This document shows positions 15,057 to 21,781 of a stretch of DNA of 32,623 nucleotides, piece by piece. The position numbers and the translations under genes are program-made. A model generated the notes under the pieces. The model was not told the DNA's origin. It saw only the letters and a program-made list of their open reading frames with translations, and ran no database searches. Position 1 is the stretch's first letter; every line of letters begins with the position of its first letter. The stretch lies in the NCBI GenBank assembly GCA_017936785.1, contig JAGBEV010000063.1, positions 1 through 32,623 on the forward strand, written 5' to 3'. Source of the stretch: Lachnospiraceae bacterium. Lineage in GTDB: Bacteria > Bacillota > Clostridia > Lachnospirales > Lachnospiraceae.

Positions 15057-17096
15057 TTATTTGTTTAAGTCGATCTCGATGTCGCCTGCAAATACCTGAT
15101 CTTCTTTACCAAGAGCTCCAGGAATGATTGTGAAGGTATTGGAGATACCGTCCTGAGCATCATTGAAAGGAAGTTTGGATACAGAAGATAAGGAAGCTAC
15201 TGCACCATGAGTATCACGTCCATGCATCGGGTTAGCACCAGGAGCGAAAGGCTGACCTTTTCTACGTCCGTCAGGTGTGTTACCTGTTGCTTTACCATAT
15301 GTTACGTTAGAAGTAATGGTAAGGATGGATGTTGTAGGAACACCATTTCTGTAAGTATGATGTCTTCTGATAGCTGTCATGAATTTGTGTACGATTTCCT
15401 GAGCGATCTCGTCTACGCGGTCATCATCATTACCGTATTTAGGGAATTCACCTGTTGTCTTGAAGTCAACGATGATTCCGTCTTCATCACGAACAACTTC
15501 TACTTTAGCATATTTAATAGCGGATAAGGAGTCAGCTACGATAGACAGACCGGCAACACCTGTTGCGAAGTAACGTTTAACGTCTCTGTCATGTAAAGCC
15601 ATCTGAGCTCTTTCATAGCAGTATTTGTCATGCATATAGTGAATGATGTTCAGAGTATTTACATATACATCTGCCTGCCATTCCATCATATCCATGAATT
15701 TATCCATTACATCATCATAATCAAGAACATCACCGGTAACAGGACGGTATTTAGGTCCAACCTGTTTCTTGGTAACTTCGTCGATACCGCCGTTTAAAGC
15801 GTACAGTAAACATTTAGCTAAGTTAGCACGAGCTCCGAAGAACTGCATTTCTTTACCGATTACCATAGAGGATACGCAGCATGCGATACCATAATCATCA
15901 CCGTGAGTTACTCTCATTAAGTCATCGTTCTCGTACTGGATGGAAGAAGTCTTAATGGACATCTTAGCACAGAATTTCTTCCAGCCTTCAGGTAATCTTG
16001 TGGACCAGAGAACTGTTAAGTTAGGTTCAGGAGAAGGTCCTAAGTTGTTTAATGTATTTAAGTAACGGAAGGACATCTTTGTAACCAGAGGACGTCCGTC
16101 AACACCAACACCACCGAGGGATTCTGTAACCCATACAGGATCGCCGGCGAAGATCTGGTTGTATTCAGGAGTACGAGCGAATTTGATGCAGCGTAATTTC
16201 ATGATGAAGTGATCAACGAATTCCTGAATCTGTTCTTCTGTAAATGTACCGTTCTTTAAATCTCTTTGAGCATAGCAGTCAAGGAATGTGGATGTACGTC
16301 CAAGGGACATAGCAGCACCGTTCTGCTCTTTAACTGCACATAAGTATCCGAAGTATACTGCCTGGATAGCTTCCTGTACGTTAGAAGCGGGTTTGGAAAT
16401 GTCGCATCCGTAGGAAGCAGCCATTTCTTTCATCAGCTTTAACGCTACCATCTGTTCGGAAAGCTCTTCACGAAGACGGATAACATCATCTGTCATAACA
16501 CGTCCTGTAGAAGCTTTCTGAGCTTCTTTGTCTTCGATCAGTCTGTCAATACCATATAAAGCAACACGTCTGTAGTCGCCGATGATACGTCCGCGTCCGT
16601 AAGCATCCGGAAGACCTGTGATGATATGGGAAGAACGACAAGCTCTCATTTCAGGATTGTAAGCATCGAAACAACCTGCATTATGTGTTTTTCTGTGTGT
16701 GGAGAAGAACTCGGAGATTTCGGGATCTACTGTATATCCGTTATCTGTACAAGCTTTCTCTGCCATACGGATACCACCGTAAGGCTGCATAGAACGTTTG
16801 AAAGGTTTGTCTGTCTGGAAACCTACGATAGTCTCTTTGCTCTTATCAAGGTATCCAGGACCGTGAGAAGTGATAGTGGAAACAACTTTGGTATCCATAT
16901 CAAGTACGCCGCCTGCTTCACGTTCCTTTTTCTGTAAGTCAAGCACCATGTTCCATAAATCTTTGGTGTTCTGTGTAGGTCCTGCTAAGAAACTCTCATC
17001 TCCCTCATAAGGAGTGTAGTTTCTCTGGATGAAGTCACGTACGTTGACTTCTTTGTCCCATTTGCCACCTACAAAATCTGTCCATTCTGGTCTCAT
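15057..17096 (-). CDS. pflB: Pyruvate formate-lyase catalytic core lacking the glycyl-radical domain
   Basis: A 679-residue formate C-acetyltransferase core that converts pyruvate and CoA to acetyl-CoA and formate. The PFL barrel is clear from the N-terminal WTDFVGGKW to the catalytic pair Cys406-Cys407 in GIACCVSSM (Cys418-419 in E. coli) and on to [20 protein letters not shown] and [17 protein letters not shown]. It then stops 18 residues after [10 protein letters not shown], where ordinary PFLs (about 740-760 residues) continue into the radical domain. The chain ends with a unique tail, [11 protein letters not shown]. Separate start codons and ribosome sites downstream argue against a frameshift. 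Strong promoter at 17188-17217; TAGGAGG lies before the ATG. Codon use is typical of highly expressed genes. Confidence 0.96.
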   Translation of the reverse strand: MRPEWTDFVGGKWDKEVNVRDFIQRNYTPYEGDESFLAGPTQNTKDLWNMVLDLQKKEREAGGVLDMDTKVVSTITSHGPGYLDKSKETIVGFQTDKPFKRSMQPYGGIRMAEKACTDNGYTVDPEISEFFSTHRKTHNAGCFDAYNPEMRACRSSHIITGLPDAYGRGRIIGDYRRVALYGIDRLIEDKEAQKASTGRVMTDDVIRLREELSEQMVALKLMKEMAASYGCDISKPASNVQEAIQAVYFGYLCAVKEQNGAAMSLGRTSTFLDCYAQRDLKNGTFTEEQIQEFVDHFIMKLRCIKFARTPEYNQIFAGDPVWVTESLGGVGVDGRPLVTKMSFRYLNTLNNLGPSPEPNLTVLWSTRLPEGWKKFCAKMSIKTSSIQYENDDLMRVTHGDDYGIACCVSSMVIGKEMQFFGARANLAKCLLYALNGGIDEVTKKQVGPKYRPVTGDVLDYDDVMDKFMDMMEWQADVYVNTLNIIHYMHDKYCYERAQMALHDRDVKRYFATGVAGLSIVADSLSAIKYAKVEVVRDEDGIIVDFKTTGEFPKYGNDDDRVDEIAQEIVHKFMTAIRRHHTYRNGVPTTSILTITSNVTYGKATGNTPDGRRKGQPFAPGANPMHGRDTHGAVASLSSVSKLPFNDAQDGISNTFTIIPGALGKEDQVFAGDIEIDLNK

Positions 17097-17187
17097 TTTG
17101 AAATAGCCTCCTATTAAAATATAATTTTTTTGAACGGATTTTAACCGTTAAGTAACGCATAAATAACTATGCTCATCCCATGCTTCA

Positions 17188-17217
17188 ATTATAGGTTAAA
17201 GGGAGTGGATACGTCAA
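17188..17217 (-). promoter_or_regulatory. Strong promoter of the split pfl operon
   Basis: On the minus strand TTGACG (17217-17212) and a perfect TATAAT (17193-17188) are spaced by 18 bases. Start point near 17181, giving a leader of about 85 bases with a small AACGG/CCGTT hairpin (17133-17149). Confidence 0.85.
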
Positions 17218-17287
17218 GATAAGGGTTGTACTTTTTTACATACATATTGCAGTAAAAACAAAAGATTTTCATAAATTTTTACTAAAA

Positions 17288-17318
17288 TTTCATGAAACAT
17301 TTTGAACATTCCGGAATG
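17288..17318. promoter_or_regulatory. Two palindromes in the pflB/DUF1858 divergent region
   Basis: TTTCATGAAA (17288-17297) and CATTCCGGAATG (17307-17318) are perfect palindromes of 10 and 12 bases. The second ends six bases before the -35 of the DUF1858 promoter. They are candidate regulator sites; I recognise neither as a known operator. Confidence 0.4.
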
Positions 17319-17323
17319 GAATA

Positions 17324-17352
17324 TTGATAAAAACACAAGATGGGGTTATACT
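17324..17352 (+). promoter_or_regulatory. Promoter of the DUF1858 gene
   Basis: TTGATA (17324-17329) and TATACT (17347-17352) are spaced by 17 bases; start point near 17359. Confidence 0.8.
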
Positions 17353-17388
17353 AACCAAAAATGACACTAAATACGAGGAGGAACAGAC

Positions 17389-17580
17389 ATGACAGGAATT
17401 ACCAAAGACATGACGATCGGAGAAATCATCAGAATCAATGCGGATGTTATTCCCGTTTTGATCAATGCAGGAATGCACTGCGTAGGATGCCCTTCTGCTC
17501 AGGGTGAGACTCTGGAAGAAGCTGCCATGGTACATGGAATGGATGTAGATGACCTGATGGCTAAGATCCAGGCATTATGA
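17389..17580 (+). CDS. DUF1858 domain protein
   Basis: A 63-residue protein made of one DUF1858 domain: [20 protein letters not shown], then [10 protein letters not shown] with a C-x2-C pair (Cys32, Cys35) and a helix of the form [12 protein letters not shown]. The same domain is found at the N-terminus of the ScdA/RIC iron-cluster repair family and next to redox enzymes in anaerobes; as a single protein its job is unknown. CGAGGAGG precedes the ATG. It is transcribed divergently from the pfl operon and ends at a bidirectional terminator facing mecA. Confidence 0.9.
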   Translation: MTGITKDMTIGEIIRINADVIPVLINAGMHCVGCPSAQGETLEEAAMVHGMDVDDLMAKIQAL

Positions 17581-17603
17581 TAAGAACATGAAACAGGGTG
17601 CAA

Positions 17604-17643
17604 AAAAAAGGATATGCCTGCAGCAGGGGGCATATCCTTTTTT
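17604..17643. terminator. Bidirectional terminator between the DUF1858 gene and mecA
   Basis: A 15-pair stem (17604-17618 with 17629-17643) around a short loop, with an A tract on the left strand and T tract on the right, serving both converging genes. Confidence 0.92.
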
Positions 17644-17650
17644 GTTTGCT

Positions 17651-18418
17651 TTAAACTTCTGCCAGGGACTGCAGTGCATGCCCCAGACAGACAGGCTCAA
17701 AATGCTCTTTCAAATAAGAGTCCATGCCGGGAGCATTTTTGAGATAAAAACCATATTCGGAAAAGATATTGCAAAGTTTGTTAAAGCTTTCTGCAGAAAT
17801 ATTTTCGCCGCTGATGACCAGACGGTATTCTCCCGAAGACGTATCCTTATAAAGAGAATTGCTGCCCATGGAAATGTCGGAAACCACATGTGCAAGCCTG
17901 ATAATGTGATCTAAGCGGGAAAACCGATAAACTCTCGAAGGAATATGTTCCGGTGCAGAGACCGGTAATTTGTCAGAAGCCGGTTTTTCGGGAATGCTGT
18001 CAGAAAACTTTTCCACACGGGAAAGGTCGCTTAAAAGACCGCTTCCGGCATCCTGTACTTTTTGGAATAAATTCATCACTTCATCTGTGATATCTTCGCC
18101 GTCCAGATCCCCCATAGCTTCCTCATGAACGGAAGGGGCAAATTTGGAAAAGCGGGTATCCAGCTCCTCGGGATCTTCTACCTTAGTAATGGTTAAAACA
18201 ATGCATTCGGCACTGATAGGGACAGCTTCGATCATCAAGGGAATATCATCCGCTTCAAAACCACATTCATAAGAAGCCTGTTCCATCATATCTCTGAAAA
18301 GTGTTTTGGCTTTTTCACTGCCATAAGCCAATTCACTTATTTTAAGCTCTCTGTCAGCCAAATCATTTTTGGTCAAAGTACAGCGTATTTGATTTTCATT
18401 TATTTTTTCAATTTTCAT
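17651..18418 (-). CDS. mecA: Adaptor protein MecA
   Basis: A 255-residue adaptor that delivers substrates to the ClpC ATPase of the ClpCP protease. The N-terminal substrate-binding domain has the family start MKIEKINENQIRCTLTKNDL, followed by an acidic linker (about 95-160) and a C-terminal ClpC-binding domain (RLDHIIRLAHVV, SLYKDTSSGEYRLVI, LCNIFSEYGFYLKN). Length is slightly above the Bacillus protein (218). No ClpC gene lies in the window. It has its own promoter and a modest ribosome site, GTGAGG. Confidence 0.92.
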   Translation of the reverse strand: MKIEKINENQIRCTLTKNDLADRELKISELAYGSEKAKTLFRDMMEQASYECGFEADDIPLMIEAVPISAECIVLTITKVEDPEELDTRFSKFAPSVHEEAMGDLDGEDITDEVMNLFQKVQDAGSGLLSDLSRVEKFSDSIPEKPASDKLPVSAPEHIPSRVYRFSRLDHIIRLAHVVSDISMGSNSLYKDTSSGEYRLVISGENISAESFNKLCNIFSEYGFYLKNAPGMDSYLKEHFEPVCLGHALQSLAEV

Positions 18419-18460
18419 GTCCTCACATCCTTATCGGCAACTGAAAAAAATTGTAAAAGT

Positions 18461-18489
18461 ATCTTATACTTATTAGTTTATTAAGTCAA
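18461..18489 (-). promoter_or_regulatory. Promoter of mecA
   Basis: On the minus strand TTGACT (18489-18484) and TAAGAT (18466-18461) are spaced by 17 bases. Confidence 0.75.
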
Positions 18490-18539
18490 TAGAAGCAAGT
18501 GCCAGTTTTAAAAATTTTAATAAATTTATCATAAATATC

Positions 18540-18568
18540 TTGTCAAATTTTTAGAAATCAAATATAAT
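18540..18568 (+). promoter_or_regulatory. Consensus promoter facing the gene-free region
   Basis: TTGTCA (18540-18545) and a perfect TATAAT (18563-18568) are spaced by 17 bases. Start point near 18575, about 375 bases before the next convincing start codon at 18951. Confidence 0.85.
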
Positions 18569-18574
18569 GTCTCC

Positions 18575-18950
18575 ACAAGATGCTTCCGGGACAGTCCGTA
18601 AAGGGAAGGAGGCATAGGGATCTTAATATTATCTTATTAGAGGAAAGTGAATTCTTTAAAGCAAATCAAATTCACGTTCAAATACCCTTTGGGTAGTCTA
18701 AGGCTTCGTGCCTGATCGATGATTGAATCCAATTAAAATTCCAAACGTTATAATTAAAATTCAAAATGATATTTACACGTCCCGCTGCATTTCTTGTTGT
18801 TACTCAATTATATTATCGTCATATTCAGGAAAAGTATGATAACAAAATTTTTGGTAAAAATATATCACGCTCCTTTTGGAAAAGCCGAAGGTTATGTTGT
18901 TGTACATCTTATGTGGCAAAATCTGCCAAAATTTTCAAAGGAGGTTTTCA
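18575..18950 (+). ncRNA. Putative structured RNA or long regulatory leader (class unknown)
   Basis: This stretch has a strong promoter and no convincing gene. Local pairings are: AAGAT/ATCTT (18577-18581 with 18620-18624) enclosing TTCC/GGAA; GTGAATT/AATTCAC (18647-18653 with 18668-18674); TACCC/GGGTA (18683-18687 with 18690-18694, tight loop); AGGC/GCCT (18701-18704 with 18710-18713). An exact 11-base direct repeat, AATTAAAATTC, occurs at 18731 and 18752. No T-run terminator is visible, so it may be a leader of the 72-residue protein rather than a free RNA. I compared it from memory with common riboswitches, 6S, SRP, RNase P and T-box RNAs and recognised none. Confidence 0.45.
18870..18944 (+). 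promoter_or_regulatory. Possible ribosome-site switch upstream of the 72-residue protein
   Basis: CTCCTTT (18870-18876) is exactly complementary to AAAGGAG (18937-18943), the ribosome site of the next gene. The same CTCCTTT can instead pair locally: CCTTT and GG (18872-18879) with CC and GAAGG (18885-18891). A small hairpin TGGCA/TGCCA (18914-18918 with 18924-18928) lies just before the site. Two exclusive folds would hide or free the site. Confidence 0.4.
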
Positions 18951-19169
18951 GTGAATAAGACACAAAAGAAAAAGGCACAGAAAAAGTTAAAAGCGGATTT
19001 GTGCCAGTCCTTAAAGCAGGGTACATTGTTATATATGGACGGAAGGCTTGCTGCCCCATCTCATATCAGTGACAGAATGATGCGGGAAGAAAGCAGCTAC
19101 ATGGCAGATTATATTACAGATGAAACAGGTCATGTCCGGGAAATTCATTATAACAGGATTGAAATCTGA
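18951..19169 (+). CDS. Hypothetical small basic protein, GTG start
   Basis: A 72-residue protein that I do not recognise. It starts with a GTG six bases after a perfect AAAGGAGG site; the open frame continues upstream but without another good start. The first 15 residues are very basic (NKTQKKKAQKKLKADL), followed by a mixed globular-looking part with LLYMDGRLAAPSHISDRMMREE and DETGHVREIHYNRIEI. No signal peptide, membrane helix, cysteine pair or catalytic motif is visible. The basic start could bind nucleic acid, but that is a guess. A long structured leader precedes it and another foldable segment follows. Confidence 0.75.
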   Translation: MNKTQKKKAQKKLKADLCQSLKQGTLLYMDGRLAAPSHISDRMMREESSYMADYITDETGHVREIHYNRIEI

Positions 19170-19188
19170 ATCTGTCAGAAAGTCATGG

Positions 19189-19278
19189 CAATGCTTAACG
19201 GGTAATGTTGAAATCAGGTCCTTCTATGCTGATCGTTGTGTTGCCAAAAGGCAATGGGTAAGGGGAGTTTAAGCATTG
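19189..19278 (+). ncRNA. Foldable intergenic segment, possible three-way junction
   Basis: An exact ten-base inverted repeat, CAATGCTTAA (19189-19198) and TTAAGCATTG (19269-19278), encloses two further hairpins: ATCAG/CTGAT (19213-19217 with 19229-19233) and TTGCC/GGCAA (19241-19245 with 19250-19254, AAAA loop). This makes a compact multi-branch fold of 90 bases. The 3' strand of the closing stem overlaps the -35 of the GH18 promoter. It could be a regulatory RNA in the transcript from upstream; the class is unknown. Confidence 0.45.
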
Positions 19279-19304
19279 TGCAAGCGTCAATTCTTTGCTA
19301 TAAT
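19276..19304 (+). promoter_or_regulatory. Promoter of the GH18 hydrolase gene
   Basis: TTGTGC (19276-19281) and a perfect TATAAT (19299-19304) are spaced by 17 bases. Start point near 19311, just ahead of the GGAGGA site. Confidence 0.75.
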
Positions 19305-19327
19305 CATAACAATTGGAGGATATGCAA

Positions 19328-21004
19328 ATGAAAAAGAAATTAATCCCTGTAGCGGTAGCTGTCGGACTGATTGTGATTATTGTATTGATTGGGCTTGCAA
19401 CGGGCCTTCTGGAAAAATTTTCTTATTCTAAGGAACGGGCAGATCTATATCAATATTTCGGTATTACGGGTGGTGAAGAAACTGCCATCGTCTTAAATGA
19501 TGAAATTGTGGAAACAAATGGGCTGTATCGTGATGGACAGTGTTATCTTCCTATAGATTTTGTAAATACAAATATCAATAACCACTTCTATTATGATATG
19601 ACAGAAGGGCTGGTTTTATTTACAACAGATTTAGATAAGGTCAAAACACAGGTGGGAAGCACGGATTATACCATGTCGGACAGCTTCAGCTCAGAAGGTT
19701 ATGTGTTGACTGTCGCTGCAAATGATACAGTTTATCTGGCGGCAGATTTCCTGAGAAAATTCTGTAACTTTTCCTATATATATTATCCGGAACCCAATCG
19801 TATGGTGCTGGCTACGGAATGGGAAACGGAAACCCATGGGCAGATCAAAAAAGATACTCAGGTGAGAATCCTCGGAGGAGTTAAAAGTGAAATCCTGACG
19901 GACATAGCCAAAGGCTCAGATGTGGAAGTCCTGGAGGAGATGGAAACCTGGACCAAAGTAAAAACCGGAGACGGAATTATCGGTTATGTGGAAAATAAAC
20001 GGATTGAAAATCAGTCGGAGGTGACTCCTCAGGCAGTAAATGATGCAGCAGTCCCCCAATATGCTTCCATTAAGAAGGAAGGAAAAATCTGTCTTGTATG
20101 GAATATGGTAACCAATACAACAGCTAACGGTCTCGCAGGAGATCTGTTGAACAATACCCAGGGTGTCAATGTGATTTCACCTACCTGGTTTGCTCTCAGT
20201 GATAATGCAGGTAATTTTACCTCCCTGGCAGATGCCTCCTATGTGGAAAGCATGCATGCAAGAGGTGTTGAGGTGTGGGCACTGATCGATAACTTTACCA
20301 ATAACGTCAATACTGCGGAGGTCTTGAATGTAACCTCCCACAGGGAAAACCTGATCAACCAGTTGATCAGCACAATTCAGGCTTATGGAATAGACGGAAT
20401 CAATGTGGATTTTGAAAATGTAACCCAGGAAGCGTCTGACGGATATATTCAATTTTTAAGAGAGCTTTCCATAGAATGCCGCAAGAACGGAATTGTGTTA
20501 TCGGCGGATAACAGCCATCTGGTCAATTATGACCGTGCAAAACAAGGGGAAGTTGTTGATTATGTGATCATCATGGGTTATGACGAACACATTGCGGCTG
20601 CTGACGGACCTGGTTCGGTAGCTTCCGTGGAATTTGTACAGAGAGGAATTGAAAAGACCTTAGCTTTAGTGCCGGAAGAAAAGGTGATCAACGGAATTCC
20701 CTTTTACACCAGACTTTGGACAACTACAGGGGAAGTTTCCCAAACGGCATACGGTATGCAGGAAATAGAAAATTTTCTTGTGAATAATGGGGTACAGACA
20801 ACCTGGGACGAGACAACCTGCCAATATGTTGCGGAGTTTTCCATAGATGGTGTGGGTTATGCCGTATGGCTGGAGGAAAAAGAATCCCTGTCCGTAAAGT
20901 TAAATGTAATGAGCCAATATAATCTTGCAGGAGTGGCAGCCTGGAGGCTGGGACAGGAGAAGGCGGATGTGTGGGAACCTATTTCCCTGTATCTGCAGCA
21001 GTAA
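19328..21004 (+). CDS. Membrane-anchored GH18 family glycoside hydrolase with SH3 domain (SleL/YaaH/YdhD-like)
   Basis: A 558-residue surface enzyme. An N-terminal anchor helix (about 5-26) is followed by a region resembling the copper-amine-oxidase N-terminal fold (about 50-160), an SH3-like domain (about 170-225) and a GH18 barrel (about 255-555). The catalytic strand reads DGINVDFE with Asp361 and the acid Glu363; YVIIMGYDEH and the late AGVAAWRLG strand also fit. Relatives cleave peptidoglycan or spore cortex glycan. The frame opens at a TTG at 19313; the ATG at 19328 is seven bases from GGAGGA, while the ATG at 19322 is too close. The CwlD-like amidase follows within 50 bases, suggesting a shared role in wall or cortex remodelling. 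Confidence 0.88.
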   Translation: MKKKLIPVAVAVGLIVIIVLIGLATGLLEKFSYSKERADLYQYFGITGGEETAIVLNDEIVETNGLYRDGQCYLPIDFVNTNINNHFYYDMTEGLVLFTTDLDKVKTQVGSTDYTMSDSFSSEGYVLTVAANDTVYLAADFLRKFCNFSYIYYPEPNRMVLATEWETETHGQIKKDTQVRILGGVKSEILTDIAKGSDVEVLEEMETWTKVKTGDGIIGYVENKRIENQSEVTPQAVNDAAVPQYASIKKEGKICLVWNMVTNTTANGLAGDLLNNTQGVNVISPTWFALSDNAGNFTSLADASYVESMHARGVEVWALIDNFTNNVNTAEVLNVTSHRENLINQLISTIQAYGIDGINVDFENVTQEASDGYIQFLRELSIECRKNGIVLSADNSHLVNYDRAKQGEVVDYVIIMGYDEHIAAADGPGSVASVEFVQRGIEKTLALVPEEKVINGIPFYTRLWTTTGEVSQTAYGMQEIENFLVNNGVQTTWDETTCQYVAEFSIDGVGYAVWLEEKESLSVKLNVMSQYNLAGVAAWRLGQEKADVWEPISLYLQQ

Positions 21005-21053
21005 TATCAATGTTCTGAAAGACATATAATATGATAAGGTCTTTTGGAATGGT

Positions 21054-21746
21054 ATGGGAATGGAAAAGAAATCAGTCGTTCTTATCATGTCTGTTTTTCT
21101 GCTTGCAGCCATGTACTTTCTTGCAAAAGAAGCGGCAACGTATACGGTGGCACAGCAGTCTGAAGATAAAAAGGTTGTAGTGATCGATGTGGGTCATGGA
21201 GGAAATGATCCGGGAAAAGTAGGAGTTAATCAAATCCTGGAAAAGGATATAAATCTGCAGATCGCATTGAAACTGGAAAAATTTCTGCAGCAATCGGATC
21301 TTACTGTAATTCTCACAAGACGGGAAGATGTGGGATTGTATGATGAAAATGCGGATAATAAAAAAGTACAGGATATGAGAAGGCGCATTGCTCTGATAGA
21401 AGAGGTAAAAGCTGATCTGGTAGTCAGTATTCATCAAAACAGCTATAGTGACGGCTCTGTGAGAGGGCCCCAATGCTTTTTTTACAGAAATTCTCAGGAA
21501 GGAGAGCGGATCGCCATCATATTGCAGGATCAACTGAATGAAGGGCTGGAGGTAGAACGTCCCAGAGAAGCAAAAGCAAATGACAGTTATTATTTGTTAA
21601 AAAAATCCACTATTCCCACAGTAATAGCTGAATGCGGCTTTTTATCCAACCGGGAAGAGGCATTGCTTCTTGACAGTGAGGCTTATCAGGAAAAGCTGGC
21701 TTGGAATCTTTACATGGGAATCTTAAAGTATTTCAATACGGACTGA
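21054..21746 (+). CDS. cwlD: N-acetylmuramoyl-L-alanine amidase (Amidase_3, CwlD-like)
   Basis: A 230-residue exported amidase that removes peptide stems from muramic acid. An N-terminal signal anchor (about 8-24) is followed by a single Amidase_3 domain with the zinc ligands His48 (DVGHGGNDPG), Glu63 (ILEKDINL) and His127 (SIHQNS), and the catalytic Glu193 (IAECGFLSN). Size, anchor and lack of wall-binding repeats match CwlD, which makes muramic-delta-lactam in spore cortex; a vegetative role is also possible. The start could be the ATG at 21054 or at 21060; the ribosome site is weak for both. A TATAAT at 21025 lacks a good -35, so cotranscription with the GH18 gene is likely. Confidence 0.88.
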   Translation: MGMEKKSVVLIMSVFLLAAMYFLAKEAATYTVAQQSEDKKVVVIDVGHGGNDPGKVGVNQILEKDINLQIALKLEKFLQQSDLTVILTRREDVGLYDENADNKKVQDMRRRIALIEEVKADLVVSIHQNSYSDGSVRGPQCFFYRNSQEGERIAIILQDQLNEGLEVERPREAKANDSYYLLKKSTIPTVIAECGFLSNREEALLLDSEAYQEKLAWNLYMGILKYFNTD

Positions 21747-21759
21747 TTTGTGTTATACT
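21731..21759 (+). promoter_or_regulatory. Probable promoter of tsaC
   Basis: TATACT (21754-21759) preceded by TGT forms an extended -10; the -35 position 17 bases upstream (TTTCAA, 21731-21736) is weak. It overlaps the end of cwlD. Confidence 0.55.
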
Positions 21760-21781
21760 ATATCGATTGGAGATGGTTAGT

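Noticed and set aside
14512-17096. PFL split explained as a frameshift or assembly error
   Set aside because: The core ends with its own unique tail and stop codon, the radical domain has its own ATG and strong AGGAGGT site, and a complete small gene with its own ribosome site lies between them. A single error could not create this.
17588-17914. 108-codon open frame on the plus strand opposite mecA
   Set aside because: It starts inside the bidirectional terminator region, has no ribosome site and mirrors the MecA C-terminal domain.
18575-18770. Identity as 6S, SRP, RNase P, T-box or a common riboswitch
   Set aside because: None of the conserved motifs I know for these classes is present; left as unknown structured RNA.
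18766-18954. 62-codon open frame in the gene-free region
   Set aside because: No ribosome site, AT-rich unstructured product, and it overlaps the ribosome site of the 72-residue gene. I treat it as part of the leader.
21701-21781. Upstream starts for tsaC (21701 or 21773)
   Set aside because: 21701 would overlap the end of cwlD; the ATG at 21773 touches the GGAG site. The GTG at 21782 has correct spacing and gives the usual N-terminus.
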